Source of the DNA: CAWACC01 sp964390695
GTDB taxonomy: Bacteria; Chlamydiota; Chlamydiia; Chlamydiales; Parachlamydiaceae
Length of the DNA stretch: 64,000 nt
Reading direction: 5' to 3'
Assembly (NCBI GenBank): GCA_964390695.1
Contig: CAYMKI010000002.1
Span: 6,765 to 70,764 of the forward strand
The position numbers were made by a program, and so were the translations under genes. Shown piece after piece: positions 1 through 11,002 of this stretch. Numbering within the stretch: position 1 is the stretch's first letter; every line of letters starts with the position of its first letter. Below the pieces are notes generated by a model. The model had not been told where the DNA came from. It was given only the letters and a program-made list of their open reading frames with translations, and did no database searches.

Positions 1-3000
1 AGAACAGCGTACATGATAAACCTAACTGTAAATCCTCCAGGATCATCTTTTACGCTATTAATCGTCTTCCTTAACCCTTGCACGGCAGCATTTGAAAATG
101 GTAGCAATTGGTTAATCCACTTCATCTGCTCACCGGCTACAGCAAAGTCTAGTAAGTCGCGAGATTTGAATGAGGCGTAAAGCATAGCGTTATAATCGTC
201 TAAATCTTTAGACTTAGCTTCTTTGAAAGAACTTCTGTACTGCTCTAATCGAGTAGCTATTTCTCCGCTTGCTATTAAACTCCCGTACCAGTCGCTAACA
301 TTGCTCAACATTTTTCCGGGAGTTGTAATGATGTTGTTTTTGTCCTTCGCTAATTCTCGAACTGCTTTATCTAACTCCTTGTAGTAAAAATCCTCACTCA
401 TTAAATAATACCCTGCTTGCCCTCCCCCTAGACTATTGTAAGCCTCTAATGTTTGTTGTTTAAGATTTCGATTAATGTTTATGTCGTGCCCCGTAAACGC
501 ATTTGGTGACATTACAAATCTCGCTTGAATATCTCTAATTCTATTTTTAATCGCGAATACAGGGAAATTAATAATACCCCATCTAAGTAGGCTAGGTAGC
601 GCTGTCAAGTATGGAGAAAGTTTTACGTTATCGGTTATATTTTTTACCGATTTGTAAACATCCGAATTTAACTTCCAATATTGTTTTTTTCCTTTATCAA
701 ATATGGTAATGGTGTTGTCTCCTGTTGATCCAACTTGAGTTCCTATTGAACCTAAAAATTTAGGATCACCTTCGTGCATTCCCCTAGCATGTACTAATAA
801 TTCTTTGAACGCTAAAAGAACATTATTCCTGTCTGACTCTCTTATTACATTGGCCGTATTTCCTATTAATGACTCGTAAGGATTCTTTATTGTTTTGCTA
901 CTTCCTTTCTGTTTGTAGATTATCTCTTTAACAGAAGCTAAAGCTCCACCAGTGCTTTTTGTAAAACTAACTACCTCTTCATCTGGGGAAGATTCTGATA
1001 TTCTTTGCAATGCAACATATTCTAAGTTTGTAGATTTTATTTGATTATATGACTCTTCGCTTAATCGTCCGCTTGCAACAGCTATTTTGAGTCCAGCATC
1101 TGCGTACTCTTTATAACGTCTGGCTGACTCTTCAATTCGTTTTTTTGCATCTGGATTTTCTTGTGTGTGCTCATCTAATCTTTTATTGGCAATTGTTAAG
1201 TCTTGAAATACACCTGCTCCTGTACCAGTTAAAAAGTCTTGTCTATTTAACTTAGAAGACATCTCAACGGTTCTTTTTGCTACCATGTAGCTAATCACTT
1301 TTTCTTGTTCATCCTTTATGGATTTTTCAGTAGAGTTGTCAAGGGATGAAATGAGCCACTCAAAATTCATTGCCTCGCCAGTCTGCCTATCTATCAACCT
1401 ATTTAATTTAGGCGCATTAGGGTCTGATGAATCAATGGGGTTATCCGGATTGATAAAACCGTTCTCAAGTATGTCTTGTATCTTACTGTTTTCCCCGGCT
1501 AATAATCTAGCAAGCATAACAGGGTCTTTCGAAGGCATTAACTTATCAATACCTTTTTGATCTAACAAAAATTTTACGCCCTTCTGAAATGGCAATAAAG
1601 TATTCAGCCATTGTTGAGATAATCTATCAAAAATAGTCAGTTCAAAATTTTCTTTGGTAGGATTTCTCAATAGATTAGTAAAAAATCCTTTTGCTTTTTC
1701 TGGTTCAAACTGAACGTTAGACATTATTTGATGATGTCCCGACAACCCAACGAATTTCCGAATGTCGTCACCAAATTTCCTAAGTGCTTCCTTTGTCTCA
1801 CTCGGCACTGTACCCTCGAAAAGTTTTGATGTCTCAGGGTATTGTATAGACACCTCTGATGGGTTCACCATCCATGCCCTTATGTATTCAGCAAGACCTT
1901 CACTTAATTTATAGGCTTTCTTGTCAGACACGCCTTTACGTGGCTTAGAGCCAAATTTGCCTAGTTTATTAAGCTCTTTTTCTATGGCTGGATTTATCTT
2001 TCCTAATAAGTCAAATAAATCATCTATACTGTGCCCGACTTCGTGAGCGGTAGTGTCAAGATCACCTTGGAACTTTATTGCTATGGCTGCATTTGTAGAC
2101 CGATATACCCCTAAAGCATTTCTGCGCGTGGTATTTTTTACGTAGTAGATTTTTGACTTTATGGTTTTGGAGAGGTCAATTACTATCTGCTTTAGCTTTT
2201 TTGGTTCCGCACCGTAAATAGGACTAACCGCAATACGCTCGGTTTTGTTTTTCCTTTTTGGAGATCCTATTGGGGGCTGATAAATTTTTTGAGTGCTGGC
2301 CTGCTCACCCTCATATGGATTAATATCCTTTTCTTCAATCTTCCAAACCGTCCCAGTAGTCGATTTGATTTTATATTTGCTATTCTCAAAAGTTTGTACT
2401 GTTCCTTTCGCATAGCTTCCGCTAGGAGTTATAAACTCTACAACATCTCCACTTTTATAAGTTGTTTCCGCATCTTTTGAAATGTCTAAGTTTTCAATTT
2501 CATTTCTTTTATTCACTACCTCTTTTATCGTTTCATTAGGTATTTCTTGAACATTTTTAAAATTAGTTTCTTCCAACTTATTAACAGAATTTATCAGGTG
2601 TGTGGAGTTTTTAAATCCATTTTCTTGAGCAATTATATTTGCTAATTTTTTCCCTTCTTTTTGTAATGTTTCATTTTTGATTTCTTCGCTTGAATATTTA
2701 ATCTTTTGCTCATTGAAATATTTCTGACTTTCCTCATCCACAAATGGATTTTCTCGGTCTAGCATTGGGTCAATATAGCGGATGTTCCCTTCTGTATCTT
2801 TTATTACATTTTCTCCATGAACATCCGTAAGCCTTATCCCTAAATCAGGATTATAAAATTGATTTTGACCGAGTGAACCTTCTGGGTGTATTTGAAAAAA
2901 CCCACGTTTTGATAAGTCTTCAATTAATTCTGATCTTGGTACTGGATTTCCATCAATATATGGCTGCTCGGAAACCGCTGATAGCCTACCTCCTTCTTTA

Positions 3001-5600
3001 GTAAATCCGATTAAATCATAAGATGTTTCAGGGAATAATGTTTTTTGAAGGTTGAGCCTATCCCAAAATTCAGACCATGAACCATGATTTGATAATCCAT
3101 TTACTTTTATAACTTTATCCCCTTCTTTGTTTAGATAAACATCTTGCTCAGTCCCTCCATCTATTTTTTCACCAAGGTCTTTTTTTATGTCCTCAATGAA
3201 TACCCCTGATTTTCTGGCATAAGACTCAAGTTCTTTATCTTGTTCTTTCTTTAATTGCCTTGTGCTTCTCTGTGCTCCTTTAATCTTTGGGATTGCTTCT
3301 TGAACTGATCTGGTGATGTTTTCCGCATCTTCTTGTTTGATTCTGCCTCCCTTCGGTTCTGTTCCTCGTGATAAGGGGTTAACTTCATTTCTGGTTTCAT
3401 TGCTTTCTGGATTAGTTTGATTTAATGTTGGTTTTGTCTCAATTGCACCACCTCCACTTTCAATAGGCTTAACTGGTTCTTCAACCGCTGGTTTTGCGGG
3501 TTCTTCTTTAACTGGTTGAACAGGTTGACGAACTTCTTCCTTAACTGCTTCTCCTGTGGGCTCATTTGGTTTTTCGCCTTCTTGGTAACGAACGTTTATC
3601 TTTACTTTTTGATTGCCATCTAAAATGTCCTTAGCAATTCTATGGTGCCCGTCAGTGATTACATACTTATCACCTTTTTTGATAACGGTTGGAATTCTAC
3701 TGCCGGGCGAAGGGACGTAGTATTTGGAGACAAATGGTTGAGAGGGGGCTATTTTATTAATGTCAATCTCTTCTTGAGAAGTCACATTTGACATTTCCCC
3801 TATATCTTCATAAGGATTTTCAATAGGCAATTTGAAGATATCTTTGGTAGATATCCTTTGATCTTTTCGAATTGATTGTATTTCCCTCTCTAATTTAGCA
3901 ACCTGTTTTGTTTTGTATTCTGCGGTATTGTCGTAGATACTTGTTAACTTATCTTCTTTCGCTTTCAGTTCGCTAAACTCTTTTGGAGGATTATTTAAAT
4001 CAACCTCTTCTATTTTGAGTGCTTTTTCTTTTTTCGGTTCGGCTTGTACTTGAACACTCTCTTTTTGAATATCTTTTGGAAGTGGCTGACTATCTCCTTT
4101 TCCAGTTGGCTCAACTTTAATTTCATTGGCTTGGCTTTTTAAGTACTCATCCAATATTTTCTTTGTCTCATACCGATCCTCAGTGCTCATGTTTTGCATG
4201 GCGCCCATAACTCCGGGCATCACAAATCCAACTACGAAGCCTGCGCCTGCACCTTCAAGCATTCCTGATTTTAAGTCTCTCTCCGGATCGTATGAACCTT
4301 GCGCAATCTTGTTGGTCAAGTATTGCTGAACTGCTTCTTGGCTTGCCTCTTCTAATCCCTGAGCCGTTCCTTGTGCTGCGGCTTGTTTAATGGTTCCGAT
4401 AAGTCCATTGCCAGTAACCTTGTTCAATCGAGTGAACATATTGGCTACCGGTATGACTTCCGTTAACCCTCCTGGAATGTTCTTTAGGAATACCGAGAAC
4501 GCTTCATCATCTGATTTGCCTGCTGCCTTAGCAGCTTCATACTCTGGCACCGAAGCCTGCAAAGCTCCACTCACGGCCATGGGAGAAGTTAATGTGCCTA
4601 CTAATTCTCTGCCTATGGATTGCTTCACAAGTCCCGTTTCTGCTGCGGCTGGGCCACCAGTCATAATCATTCCGATCATTGAGCCAAAGGCGCTGGGAAC
4701 GGCTGAATTAAGAAATCCGGCTCGCTTCTCATCAATGGCCGTAATTCCTATCTCTAAGGCTTTTTTGTCAATCCATTGCCCTAGTTGATAGGTGCTATAA
4801 TTTTCAACTGGCCCATTATCAACGCCTGTTAAATCGTCAAGTTTTTTTGCGAGGATACCTACTGCCTTTGGGATAGATGTAACCGCTCCAATAAATGCTT
4901 TGTTGAATGAAGGGGCAATTTGCGAAGCATCCGCAACTATCTCACCGACAAAACCTTGATTCTCTCTCTTTCCAGTAATTTCTTCCTGAAATTCACCTAC
5001 AACTCTTCTGGCATTCTTTTCAGCATCTTGAGCCCTCATAACTTGAGGGATTTTCAAGTCTTTTATAAATGGATTCTTGAGCCCATAGTTGCCCTTGGCA
5101 TCATCCTCCATGAATTGCTTGTACTGATCCTCTTGAATTGATTTAGGAAGAACAAACTGATCTTTGTTAAGATTATCAAGAGTTTTTTGCTTGTCCTGTT
5201 CTTCTGTAAGTCCGTTATCCATTAACGGAATCTGTATGGGCTTACTTAAATCAATCTGTCCGGGCAATCCTAATGGTTGAGGATCAGGAATATTTGTCAC
5301 TAATGGCTCTGAAAAACCTTGCTGCGTACTCAAGCCATTCAGCAATTCTTGAGGAGATGAAATACTTTGCTTTTCTGGACCAACCACGCCAATAGGTAGC
5401 GCTGAGTCTTTTTTTTTTACTTTATTCTCAAATTCTTCAAATGATCCCAATTCATATTCCTGCCCTACGCCATCGTAGAAGGCTTTCCTTTTAGATGGGT
5501 CTTGTAGTTTGGCTGCAAATTCTTCCAATGTGCCTACATCATACTTTTTAGATACGGCTTCATGGAGAATTTTGATTTTATCTTGTTTTGGGTCGAACAT
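1..5600 (-). CDS. Giant polyvalent virion protein (partial, C-terminus off the left edge)
   Basis: At least 1866 codons are open and the gene runs past base 1. Residues 9-58 hold two copies of a KYDVGTLEEF-type repeat. A ParB-like motif DGHHR lies near 650, followed by a Pro/Glu linker (about 677-720). A kinase-like domain has a GG-rich nucleotide loop near 810 and DVHGEN near 925. A zincin motif HEVGH is at 1186-1190. A segment near 1650-1700 resembles the large polyvalent protein-associated domain LPD38. Such multi-domain proteins are known from phages and mobile elements and are thought to enter the cell with the DNA, countering or modifying host proteins. The start shares one base with the upstream stop (TAATG), suggesting translational coupling. 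Domain calls rest on motif recognition only. Confidence 0.85.
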   Translation of the reverse strand, partial: MFDPKQDKIKILHEAVSKKYDVGTLEEFAAKLQDPSKRKAFYDGVGQEYELGSFEEFENKVKKKDSALPIGVVGPEKQSISSPQELLNGLSTQQGFSEPLVTNIPDPQPLGLPGQIDLSKPIQIPLMDNGLTEEQDKQKTLDNLNKDQFVLPKSIQEDQYKQFMEDDAKGNYGLKNPFIKDLKIPQVMRAQDAEKNARRVVGEFQEEITGKRENQGFVGEIVADASQIAPSFNKAFIGAVTSIPKAVGILAKKLDDLTGVDNGPVENYSTYQLGQWIDKKALEIGITAIDEKRAGFLNSAVPSAFGSMIGMIMTGGPAAAETGLVKQSIGRELVGTLTSPMAVSGALQASVPEYEAAKAAGKSDDEAFSVFLKNIPGGLTEVIPVANMFTRLNKVTGNGLIGTIKQAAAQGTAQGLEEASQEAVQQYLTNKIAQGSYDPERDLKSGMLEGAGAGFVVGFVMPGVMGAMQNMSTEDRYETKKILDEYLKSQANEIKVEPTGKGDSQPLPKDIQKESVQVQAEPKKEKALKIEEVDLNNPPKEFSELKAKEDKLTSIYDNTAEYKTKQVAKLEREIQSIRKDQRISTKDIFKLPIENPYEDIGEMSNVTSQEEIDINKIAPSQPFVSKYYVPSPGSRIPTVIKKGDKYVITDGHHRIAKDILDGNQKVKINVRYQEGEKPNEPTGEAVKEEVRQPVQPVKEEPAKPAVEEPVKPIESGGGAIETKPTLNQTNPESNETRNEVNPLSRGTEPKGGRIKQEDAENITRSVQEAIPKIKGAQRSTRQLKKEQDKELESYARKSGVFIEDIKKDLGEKIDGGTEQDVYLNKEGDKVIKVNGLSNHGSWSEFWDRLNLQKTLFPETSYDLIGFTKEGGRLSAVSEQPYIDGNPVPRSELIEDLSKRGFFQIHPEGSLGQNQFYNPDLGIRLTDVHGENVIKDTEGNIRYIDPMLDRENPFVDEESQKYFNEQKIKYSSEEIKNETLQKEGKKLANIIAQENGFKNSTHLINSVNKLEETNFKNVQEIPNETIKEVVNKRNEIENLDISKDAETTYKSGDVVEFITPSGSYAKGTVQTFENSKYKIKSTTGTVWKIEEKDINPYEGEQASTQKIYQPPIGSPKRKNKTERIAVSPIYGAEPKKLKQIVIDLSKTIKSKIYYVKNTTRRNALGVYRSTNAAIAIKFQGDLDTTAHEVGHSIDDLFDLLGKINPAIEKELNKLGKFGSKPRKGVSDKKAYKLSEGLAEYIRAWMVNPSEVSIQYPETSKLFEGTVPSETKEALRKFGDDIRKFVGLSGHHQIMSNVQFEPEKAKGFFTNLLRNPTKENFELTIFDRLSQQWLNTLLPFQKGVKFLLDQKGIDKLMPSKDPVMLARLLAGENSKIQDILENGFINPDNPIDSSDPNAPKLNRLIDRQTGEAMNFEWLISSLDNSTEKSIKDEQEKVISYMVAKRTVEMSSKLNRQDFLTGTGAGVFQDLTIANKRLDEHTQENPDAKKRIEESARRYKEYADAGLKIAVASGRLSEESYNQIKSTNLEYVALQRISESSPDEEVVSFTKSTGGALASVKEIIYKQKGSSKTIKNPYESLIGNTANVIRESDRNNVLLAFKELLVHARGMHEGDPKFLGSIGTQVGSTGDNTITIFDKGKKQYWKLNSDVYKSVKNITDNVKLSPYLTALPSLLRWGIINFPVFAIKNRIRDIQARFVMSPNAFTGHDININRNLKQQTLEAYNSLGGGQAGYYLMSEDFYYKELDKAVRELAKDKNNIITTPGKMLSNVSDWYGSLIASGEIATRLEQYRSSFKEAKSKDLDDYNAMLYASFKSRDLLDFAVAGEQMKWINQLLPFSNAAVQGLRKTINSVKDDPGGFTVRFIMYAV

Positions 5601-6985
5601 TAGAATCCTGCTATTTTAGTTTTGCCCGTTTTATTATTCTTATCGTATGCCTCTAAATACCTATCAAATCTATCTGCGCCAATGGAGGTCTTAGGATTTT
5701 GAGAATCCAATATTTCGCTCAAATAATACTGCGCTCTTTTTCTTGCTTCTGGTGTACTTATGTCTATATCAGATGTTACTTCTTGTTTGCCTTTATTGTA
5801 AGTGTTTTTTATGTAAGCATCCTTTAGCTGCTCAAGATTATTAGGATCAAACTTAGGATCGGCTAAGTTTGCTTTAAATGTTAGAATGATCTTTTTTCCG
5901 TCAGCGCTATACTCTGCTTTCGATCCTTTTATTAGATTTCCTAACGCCCCAATAGACTGTAGATTTTTTCTGTTTACAATCTTGTCAGTTATGTCTCTTC
6001 TGGCTTCTAGGTCTTCTATTTTATGTCCAAAGTCTATGCCCCATTTGCTGTTGGTTATTTTTTCTTTAAGATCATTAGTATTAGGCTTATTACGAAGATC
6101 AAACTTTTGCTCTGTCTTATCAAAAACAGGAAGTACTTGTTTTAAGAATTCTTTTTGCGAATTTTCATCATCTGGTTTTCCTGTTTTTTCTATTGAATGC
6201 ATCTCCATCAACTGCCGCATATCTGGATTTGCATTTGCTAACCTGTATACATCAGGACTAATATCGTTTAGTATTTTATTGCCATTTTTATCCAATTCAA
6301 ACTCTACAACCCCATTTGGATTTAATTTTGTTCGGTAGTTTAACTTTGATGTTAGCGTAGAGGTAACATCATAATCACCTGCTATCTGTTTTTTGAATTG
6401 CTCAGTAGCTTGCTCGTCTAATGTGTTCATAAAAGAACGAGCCACAAAAGACGGATTCAGATTTTTAGGATGATCAACGATTGACTCAATCTGCGCGATC
6501 CCTGCGCGAATATCATTGTCTGGTTTTAATCTACCCTCATTGTCAAACAAAGTGTCTCTGATCACACTTCTGGCCGAAGGATCAAACCGTCCTGACTTTA
6601 TGTTGTCTTCAACTATCTTGCTGGCTTCATCATAAGTCTGCTTCCATGCATCGTATTCTCTTCTGCGAGAATCAAGATTGGCTTGCAGTCTTTTACCAAG
6701 CATATCTGCCTTGCGAACGTCTCCGGTTTCCAATACCTGACGAACAGGCGCACGAAGTTCGGCTTCAACGGAATCCCCTAAACGTTGATTTAATTGAGTG
6801 AACTTGGTTTCTGGGTTATACTTGTCGGCATAGTCCATCACCGAATCTCTGTCCTTTCTTTTTTGAGCTTGCACCGCAGCATCATTTTTTGATTGCTGGG
6901 CCTGCTGCATCATAAATACTTGAAGAGGATTTATGCTTCCCCCAAGAATGGTTGCGTTTCCGAGTGCTTCTTTGCCTACTGCCAT
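5600..6985 (-). CDS. Putative internal virion protein
   Basis: 461 aa, soluble, highly charged and probably largely helical; the first 50 residues are rich in Gln and Ala. No catalytic motif is recognised. It lies between an Ala/Gln-rich membrane-associated protein and the giant polyvalent protein, and its stop overlaps the next start (TAATG), so the three are probably made together and packaged as ejected cargo. That role comes from position in the tail/ejection cluster of podoviruses, not from similarity I can prove. Confidence 0.6.
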   Translation of the reverse strand: MAVGKEALGNATILGGSINPLQVFMMQQAQQSKNDAAVQAQKRKDRDSVMDYADKYNPETKFTQLNQRLGDSVEAELRAPVRQVLETGDVRKADMLGKRLQANLDSRRREYDAWKQTYDEASKIVEDNIKSGRFDPSARSVIRDTLFDNEGRLKPDNDIRAGIAQIESIVDHPKNLNPSFVARSFMNTLDEQATEQFKKQIAGDYDVTSTLTSKLNYRTKLNPNGVVEFELDKNGNKILNDISPDVYRLANANPDMRQLMEMHSIEKTGKPDDENSQKEFLKQVLPVFDKTEQKFDLRNKPNTNDLKEKITNSKWGIDFGHKIEDLEARRDITDKIVNRKNLQSIGALGNLIKGSKAEYSADGKKIILTFKANLADPKFDPNNLEQLKDAYIKNTYNKGKQEVTSDIDISTPEARKRAQYYLSEILDSQNPKTSIGADRFDRYLEAYDKNNKTGKTKIAGF

Positions 6986-6986
6986 T

Positions 6987-7766
6987 TTATTTGCGGATTC
7001 TGATTCTTGGTACCGAACCTTTGAAAGATGGACCTAAATCCGTTTTAATCCTTCTGTTAAAACCAGATTGGTAGCCATTTAAAATAGGAAATTTTGGCTC
7101 TGAATCTGTTGTAACTGGATCTTCTTGCGCCTGATCTTGTGTGCCAGTCAAAAACTTAGCGGTCGTATTTCCTCCTGCTGCTTTTGACAATAGTCCAGCC
7201 GTAGCCAAATTGTTTATTCCGCTAAAGAGATTTGTATTGCCGGCATTATCCAAAGCATTTTTTGTCTGCAAGTACTCAGCCTGATTTTGTCTGTCATTCT
7301 GAGCGATCGCATTGTTAGCGTTGCTTAGTCGGCCAAAGGCATTCTCGCTGAATTGATCACCTTGTGCTTGCACTTGGGCACTGGCATCATTGGCCTGAGC
7401 GGTGGAGCCTGCTGCTACTGCTGCTATTTTATTGGCGTCACCTCCAAACATCCGCTGGGCACCCGCAATTTGATTAGCCTGATTCCTTCTGATACGTTCT
7501 TCCGATTGGGCTGCGCCAGGCGCTCTTCTGGAATACGCTTGTTGTTTCGCCAAATCACGATTCATAAGCAACTCCGGAGGAATGTAATTGCTCTTTTTTA
7601 GATTGTTAGCCTCGTTTTTCTGAAAAAATCCTCCTATTGTTTGTGCGAGTGCCGGTATAGCAGCTATGGCCAATGGTCCTAAAAGCAGATATCCATTAGT
7701 TCTTTTGGATAAAAGAGACGCTACAATACTCCAGAACAAAAATTGAAATATGACTATCTCTTCCAT
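6987..7766 (-). CDS. Putative internal/ejection virion protein with N-terminal hydrophobic segments
   Basis: 259 aa. Residues 1-42 contain two hydrophobic stretches around a short basic loop; the remainder is Ala/Gln/Asn-rich and low-complexity helical (about residues 70-180). Podovirus ejection proteins often have such composition and insert into the host envelope. It is followed after one base by the 461-aa protein and preceded by the large neck/tail protein, which supports a virion role. The function is inferred from composition and context. Confidence 0.6.
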   Translation of the reverse strand: MEEIVIFQFLFWSIVASLLSKRTNGYLLLGPLAIAAIPALAQTIGGFFQKNEANNLKKSNYIPPELLMNRDLAKQQAYSRRAPGAAQSEERIRRNQANQIAGAQRMFGGDANKIAAVAAGSTAQANDASAQVQAQGDQFSENAFGRLSNANNAIAQNDRQNQAEYLQTKNALDNAGNTNLFSGINNLATAGLLSKAAGGNTTAKFLTGTQDQAQEDPVTTDSEPKFPILNGYQSGFNRRIKTDLGPSFKGSVPRIRIRK

Positions 7767-7789
7767 AGCGGGTGAATTTAGGCGTTAAT

Positions 7790-10700
7790 TTACTGAAAAC
7801 TTTGCATACTTGGAGTATAAAATACGGTTATCGACTTCATGCTGTTGTAACCAGTGACATTGCTGACAATGGTTATGTAGGCGCTTTGCCCACGGATAGA
7901 ATCAGGACTCTTGTATTTTGACTCCGTGGTGGATCCAAATGAAGCATCGTTTATGTTCCGGAAAAATGCCGATCGGTAGGCGCTTGCCCTCTTCTGGAAA
8001 TCCAAATAGTTGATTCTTGTCTGCAACTGACCGCCTCGGACATGGTACAGAAGAACGATATCCTCATTTGTGCCTGCAGTTGTGAACAATGTTTCCACAT
8101 CGACCTCGATCGCGTTCCAGATGCATTCCAAAGATTGTCCCGGTGCTATCTCAAACTCTAAAGTTCGGCTATACTGAGTGCCAAACCAGTTATTCCAGTT
8201 CGCCTCTGGGGTCTGAATCCAGAATTGGCCACCAAGAAAGGCTATTTGCTTTTGTTCTAATATCCCCCAAAGAGTAGGTTTTATGTCGGCTTGGCAAACC
8301 CATGCATTGCTGGGCTCATGGAAGTATAGCGTGTAACCGGTGTTGTCCGATATTTTAACGAAACTGATCACATAGCAATCGTACTGAGGATCCCATCCTG
8401 CCACTATTCGGCTGTCGGAGCCCAAAGCTAAATGTGTTTCACAAAGGTTGCTCACCAATCCTTTGACTCCGTACTGTGAGATAACCGTCAATCCATCTTG
8501 TGACCTGCGGACTATAACCCCCTTGCGAGCATCGAGGAAATAAACTCTGGAGTCTCGGGAAACAATACTTCTCGGGTGGATGGAACCGTGGCCCCCTTGG
8601 TACTTTTGATCATCCCCGATAACGCTGTCAGTCTTTGTCAGAAATGAGCTTGATCCAGTATTAACAAATCCTTCGCCAACATAAACGCTCGAAGTCTCAG
8701 CTTCTGATATTGCAACCATGACTTGTCCTGCTTCTACTATTGAAACGCCTGGGCCGTTTTCTATCGGAAGAGCATATTCATTCAAAGCGTAGAAGGTATT
8801 CAATCCAAGTTGCTCCGAATTCTGAATGTACTGCTCACCAAATCTTAGGTATGTGGTTTTGGCTATTTGCCGAGAATCTGATTTTATGACTGATCTTGCC
8901 CCAGGAGTAACCCAATTAGGAAAGTTCTTTGATAAAGTCATTTGCAGGGTTGCTATATTATAAAAATCTGTGTAGCCTCCGTAATTGTTTGCAAATGGAT
9001 CTGTTGCTGAGTACGCACCAACTACTTTAGTTACGGTGAAATTGCCATACTCTACATCACCTTGAATTAAAGAACTTGCGGCATAATCTACATATTCAAA
9101 AAATGGCTCTTGTTCTACTTTCTTGGGAGTGTATATTTCAAATCGAATAGAAGTTCTATCGCTTGTTAACATTGTATACTTTGTGTCAAAATTAACAACG
9201 TCTATAAAAACAAATCTTCCTTCTTGAGATTTAATAGCGTAATCCTGTGCAACTGACTCTCCAGAAGCATCATTTTTATTTAAGAACAGTCTAATCTTGT
9301 CACCTGCTGAAAAAGTATATCCTAAATTATTGGTTGTTAATAATCCAATGTCAATAGCTGTTCCTTCCGCTCCAAATGAAGCAAGTGTTTTGCTATATGA
9401 TAGAACTCCGGAGGCATTTTTCTTGTAGTAGTAAACATCTTGAGTATATCCGCCCACAAAAAAAGTGGCGGTCAAATCTTTAGTGACAACAATTTTTGCC
9501 GTAGCCCATGCCGGAAGTGTTGGCAATGAACTTACTCTAATTCTGTATAAGACAAGTGGATCGGATGGTATCGTTACAGTTTGCTCTTCAATGACAGAAT
9601 AAACTCTTCCAAAAGAATCAGCTAGTAATACTCCAACAGTATACTTTCCTCCTGGCCTTGCCACGCGAAACACTTTTTCGTCTCTGCTTACGGTCTGAGC
9701 TTCTATGGTCAATGACAATGATCCTGTATAAGTAATATCTCTACCCTCAACATTATTCAATAGAAATATTCTATTCTTAAAAACGTTTAAACTTCTGCAT
9801 GACAACGGAACTGAGTCGTTCCACTTGAATGAATCCGCATCAGGAATGGTAAACAAATAGTTATCATTGTAGAATAAATGGCTTGTTGTAAACGAACCTG
9901 TTTTTTCAACCCTGTAAATAATAACTTCATTAGATCCATTAATCCGAACTGCATACTCAATTTTTTTAACCGTAGATGGCGGAGTCCCTGACCTAGATAC
10001 AGTTATCTTATTTGGACCATCTAAAATTGTAACCACAACGGGCTGACCAACGCCAGCAACCACCAAAGAGTATAATCGAAGCACTTTACCTACATAAAAA
10101 AATCCATCCTTAACATAAACATTGGTTGTTGCTGTTGCTGCTGCTGCAAAATCTGCTGCTCTAGCCCATGCGCCTGCGGCAATAACCCATACTCCATTTT
10201 CTTCCATCGTAGTTTGGCCTAGCAACACAATGCGCTGACCAGCAAACACAGTTCTTCCGTCAACAGAGCCCGGCACACCTGTTAATGCCAAATTTGTATA
10301 TGTAACGCATTCCACATTCAGAGCATAAGGGCTCCCTGCTGTTGCTTGAGGATGCACCCAGTCATTTGCTAAAGTGCTCCAAGGTCCAAAGACACTATAA
10401 TCGTTGAGTTCATAAACATATCTGTGGGTAAACTGAAAATAGTTTCCGTATATGTTATTGTTGGTAACCGCATAGTCGTATTCAAGAACCCATGTAATCG
10501 GATTGACGGGCGGATTTTTAATTAATGCTAACTCTATTGCCGTAGGGGTATACGTTGCCCCAGCGATTGCCTTAACTACATCTATCCTTTGAATATCCGT
10601 CCGGCCATTAGTCCATATTAAAATATCCCCTACTATGTCCGCCTCAACTACATCGGTAGCCAGAAAGTCTAAAACAGCATTTCTTAAAACTACTGTGATA

Positions 10701-10999
10701 GCGCCATTTTTGTATTGGTAGATAGTATTATTTGAGGCCGTGGAATTAGCGACAAAAAAAAAGGCTCTGTTGCCGGTTCTGTCTTGTTTGAATCCGATCG
10801 CTGTATTGGTGCCGCTTGGAAGAGAGTTTGTCACCAAGGCATTCCCGTACATATTTGAGATCACGTCCATTAAAGACTTTGACCCTGCCCCCGGCTGAAC
10901 AGTTATTCCGTTTTTAAGCAGGCGATAGTCTCCTGGCTTCAGTGTGCGAACATCTGAATCCAAATTTATCCTCCGGAATAGCTGCTTGAAAAAATTCAT
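7790..10999 (-). CDS. Large neck/tail protein (stabilization or muzzle-like)
   Basis: 1069 aa, beta-rich, no signal peptide. The N-terminal region (residues 10-45) has the pattern Asn-Leu-Asp-Ser-Asp near 12-16, then Pro-Gly-Asp-Tyr-Arg near 22-26 and Asn-Gly, as in the P22 gp10-like stabilization proteins widespread in crAss-like and other podoviruses. The size fits the muzzle protein of that group. It is flanked by a gp4-like adaptor upstream and ejection proteins downstream, the usual order in a short-tailed phage. The family call is moderately sure; the exact position in the tail is inferred. Confidence 0.7.
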   Translation of the reverse strand: MNFFKQLFRRINLDSDVRTLKPGDYRLLKNGITVQPGAGSKSLMDVISNMYGNALVTNSLPSGTNTAIGFKQDRTGNRAFFFVANSTASNNTIYQYKNGAITVVLRNAVLDFLATDVVEADIVGDILIWTNGRTDIQRIDVVKAIAGATYTPTAIELALIKNPPVNPITWVLEYDYAVTNNNIYGNYFQFTHRYVYELNDYSVFGPWSTLANDWVHPQATAGSPYALNVECVTYTNLALTGVPGSVDGRTVFAGQRIVLLGQTTMEENGVWVIAAGAWARAADFAAAATATTNVYVKDGFFYVGKVLRLYSLVVAGVGQPVVVTILDGPNKITVSRSGTPPSTVKKIEYAVRINGSNEVIIYRVEKTGSFTTSHLFYNDNYLFTIPDADSFKWNDSVPLSCRSLNVFKNRIFLLNNVEGRDITYTGSLSLTIEAQTVSRDEKVFRVARPGGKYTVGVLLADSFGRVYSVIEEQTVTIPSDPLVLYRIRVSSLPTLPAWATAKIVVTKDLTATFFVGGYTQDVYYYKKNASGVLSYSKTLASFGAEGTAIDIGLLTTNNLGYTFSAGDKIRLFLNKNDASGESVAQDYAIKSQEGRFVFIDVVNFDTKYTMLTSDRTSIRFEIYTPKKVEQEPFFEYVDYAASSLIQGDVEYGNFTVTKVVGAYSATDPFANNYGGYTDFYNIATLQMTLSKNFPNWVTPGARSVIKSDSRQIAKTTYLRFGEQYIQNSEQLGLNTFYALNEYALPIENGPGVSIVEAGQVMVAISEAETSSVYVGEGFVNTGSSSFLTKTDSVIGDDQKYQGGHGSIHPRSIVSRDSRVYFLDARKGVIVRRSQDGLTVISQYGVKGLVSNLCETHLALGSDSRIVAGWDPQYDCYVISFVKISDNTGYTLYFHEPSNAWVCQADIKPTLWGILEQKQIAFLGGQFWIQTPEANWNNWFGTQYSRTLEFEIAPGQSLECIWNAIEVDVETLFTTAGTNEDIVLLYHVRGGQLQTRINYLDFQKRASAYRSAFFRNINDASFGSTTESKYKSPDSIRGQSAYITIVSNVTGYNSMKSITVFYTPSMQSFQ

Positions 11000-11002
11000 T
11001 CC

